A DNA stretch of 5,399 nucleotides from Kiritimatiellia bacterium (GTDB lineage: Bacteria; Verrucomicrobiota; Kiritimatiellia; RFP12; UBA3636): the NCBI GenBank assembly GCA_017450425.1, contig JAFSUV010000053.1, positions 1 through 5,399 of the forward strand. Direction: 5' to 3'. This document shows, piece by piece, positions 4,918 through 5,399 of the stretch. Within the stretch, counting starts at the first letter, position 1; every line of letters starts with the position of its first letter. The position numbers and the translations under genes were made by a program. The notes under the pieces were generated by a model. It was not told where the DNA came from. It did no database searches and saw nothing but the letters and a program-made list of their open reading frames with translations.

Positions 4918-5399
4918 ATGAAATTCCGTTCCACGCTTTTCGCCGCCGCCGCCTTCGCGGTCTGCGCCGCACCGGCCGTCCGCGCGGCGGACGCCCCCGC
5001 CGAATTTCCGAAGGAAGTCCGCGACGCCATCCGCGCCCTTGCCTCCGCCGACGTGAAGGATTCGCTCGCCGCCGCCTCCGGCGCGTTCGGCGCCGGCCGC
5101 GCGATCGTCATCGCCCCGATCGCGGGAGACCGCGACAACGAAACGCGCAACCAGCTCAAGAACGCCGTCACGGCGGCAGGTCTCGTGTGCGTCGAAGCGA
5201 GCGACGACATGTGGGAGGCGATCATGAAGGAACTCGGCTTCAACGAGGGCTTCAAGGACATGCTCGACCAGCGCTCCATGACGCGCCTCGGCGAACTGCT
5301 CCCCTCCGAAGTGATGCTCTACGGCCGCGTCCGGGCGTCGCGCCCCGCCGCCGCCGGCAAGCGCGTCGCCGCCGCGCCGGAAGTGGAGCTCTCGCTCCA
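4918..5399 (+). CDS. Exported CsgG/LpoB/FlgO-like protein, truncated by window end
   Basis: 160 complete codons are visible and the gene runs off the right edge. Residues 1-23 form a Sec signal: KFR, a hydrophobic Ala/Phe core, then AVRA before ADAP, with likely cleavage after A23. There is a Cys at 16 but no lipobox, so it is probably a soluble or peripheral periplasmic protein. From residue 62 the sequence AIVIAPIAGDRDN starts an alpha/beta fold, followed by a helix (QLKNAVTAAGL), a strand with VCVEA, DDMWEAIMKELGF, D115, MLD, LGELLPSEVMLYGRV (about 124-138). This order (IAPI strand, W-x3-MKE helix, D-x2-T/M-LG, LYGRV strand) resembles the CsgG/LpoB/FlgO superfamily, whose members work in curli export, PBP activation or flagellar function. 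Which role applies here cannot be decided. Its neighbour is a lipoprotein, and such pairs are common among envelope assemblies. The missing C-terminus prevents a length comparison. Confidence 0.72.
   Translation, partial: MKFRSTLFAAAAFAVCAAPAVRAADAPAEFPKEVRDAIRALASADVKDSLAAASGAFGAGRAIVIAPIAGDRDNETRNQLKNAVTAAGLVCVEASDDMWEAIMKELGFNEGFKDMLDQRSMTRLGELLPSEVMLYGRVRASRPAAAGKRVAAAPEVELSL

Noticed and set aside
4158..5279. 373-residue open frame on the minus strand
   Set aside because: It is antisense to the lipoprotein and CsgG/LpoB-like genes, which have convincing signal peptides. Its composition is that of a GC-driven shadow frame.

Overview
The window holds one compact, plus-strand gene cluster in GC-rich DNA, preceded by about 95 bases of very A-rich DNA (about 19% G+C over bases 1-90 by hand count). 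The host is probably a diderm bacterium: there is a lipoprotein with a lipobox and a CsgG/LpoB-like secreted protein. High G+C, no Shine-Dalgarno motifs and A/C-rich leaders would fit the PVC group (Kiritimatiellota, Verrucomicrobiota, Lentisphaerota). That placement is a weak inference, because no taxonomic marker gene is present.

Layout. Bases 1-97 carry a near-consensus sigma70-type promoter (TTGACA, 17-base spacer, TAGAAT) with inverted and direct repeats that look like operators. A GC hairpin lies at the predicted transcript 5' end, followed by a short leader. Five genes follow, each separated by 26-28 bases: (1) 193-531, a small excisionase/MerR-type winged-HTH protein with an eight-ligand Cys/His zinc-finger tail; (2) 560-2034, a zinc ribbon, Ala/Ser/Pro linker, beta-sandwich and FHA-like protein split by a one-base frame change at a G9 run (655-663); (3) 2062-4113, a 683-residue zinc-ribbon plus SPFH-like plus long coiled-coil protein ending in seven prolines; (4) 4140-4889, an Ala-rich lipoprotein; (5) 4918 to beyond the window end, an exported CsgG/LpoB/FlgO-like protein.

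How they may work together (inference). The first gene may regulate the cluster. The second and third are cytosolic: an FHA-like, possibly phosphopeptide-reading, adaptor and a multimerising SPFH coiled-coil scaffold, both with N-terminal zinc ribbons. The fourth and fifth lie in the envelope. The combination suggests a scaffold or stress-type system linking a cytosolic assembly to the periplasm or outer membrane. It is loosely reminiscent of zinc-ribbon/SPFH membrane-stress operons such as Bacillus ydjFGHI, but I do not recognise it as a described system. The most striking single feature is the G9 tract, which separates the zinc ribbon from the FHA-like part and also sits directly before a perfect TATAAT.
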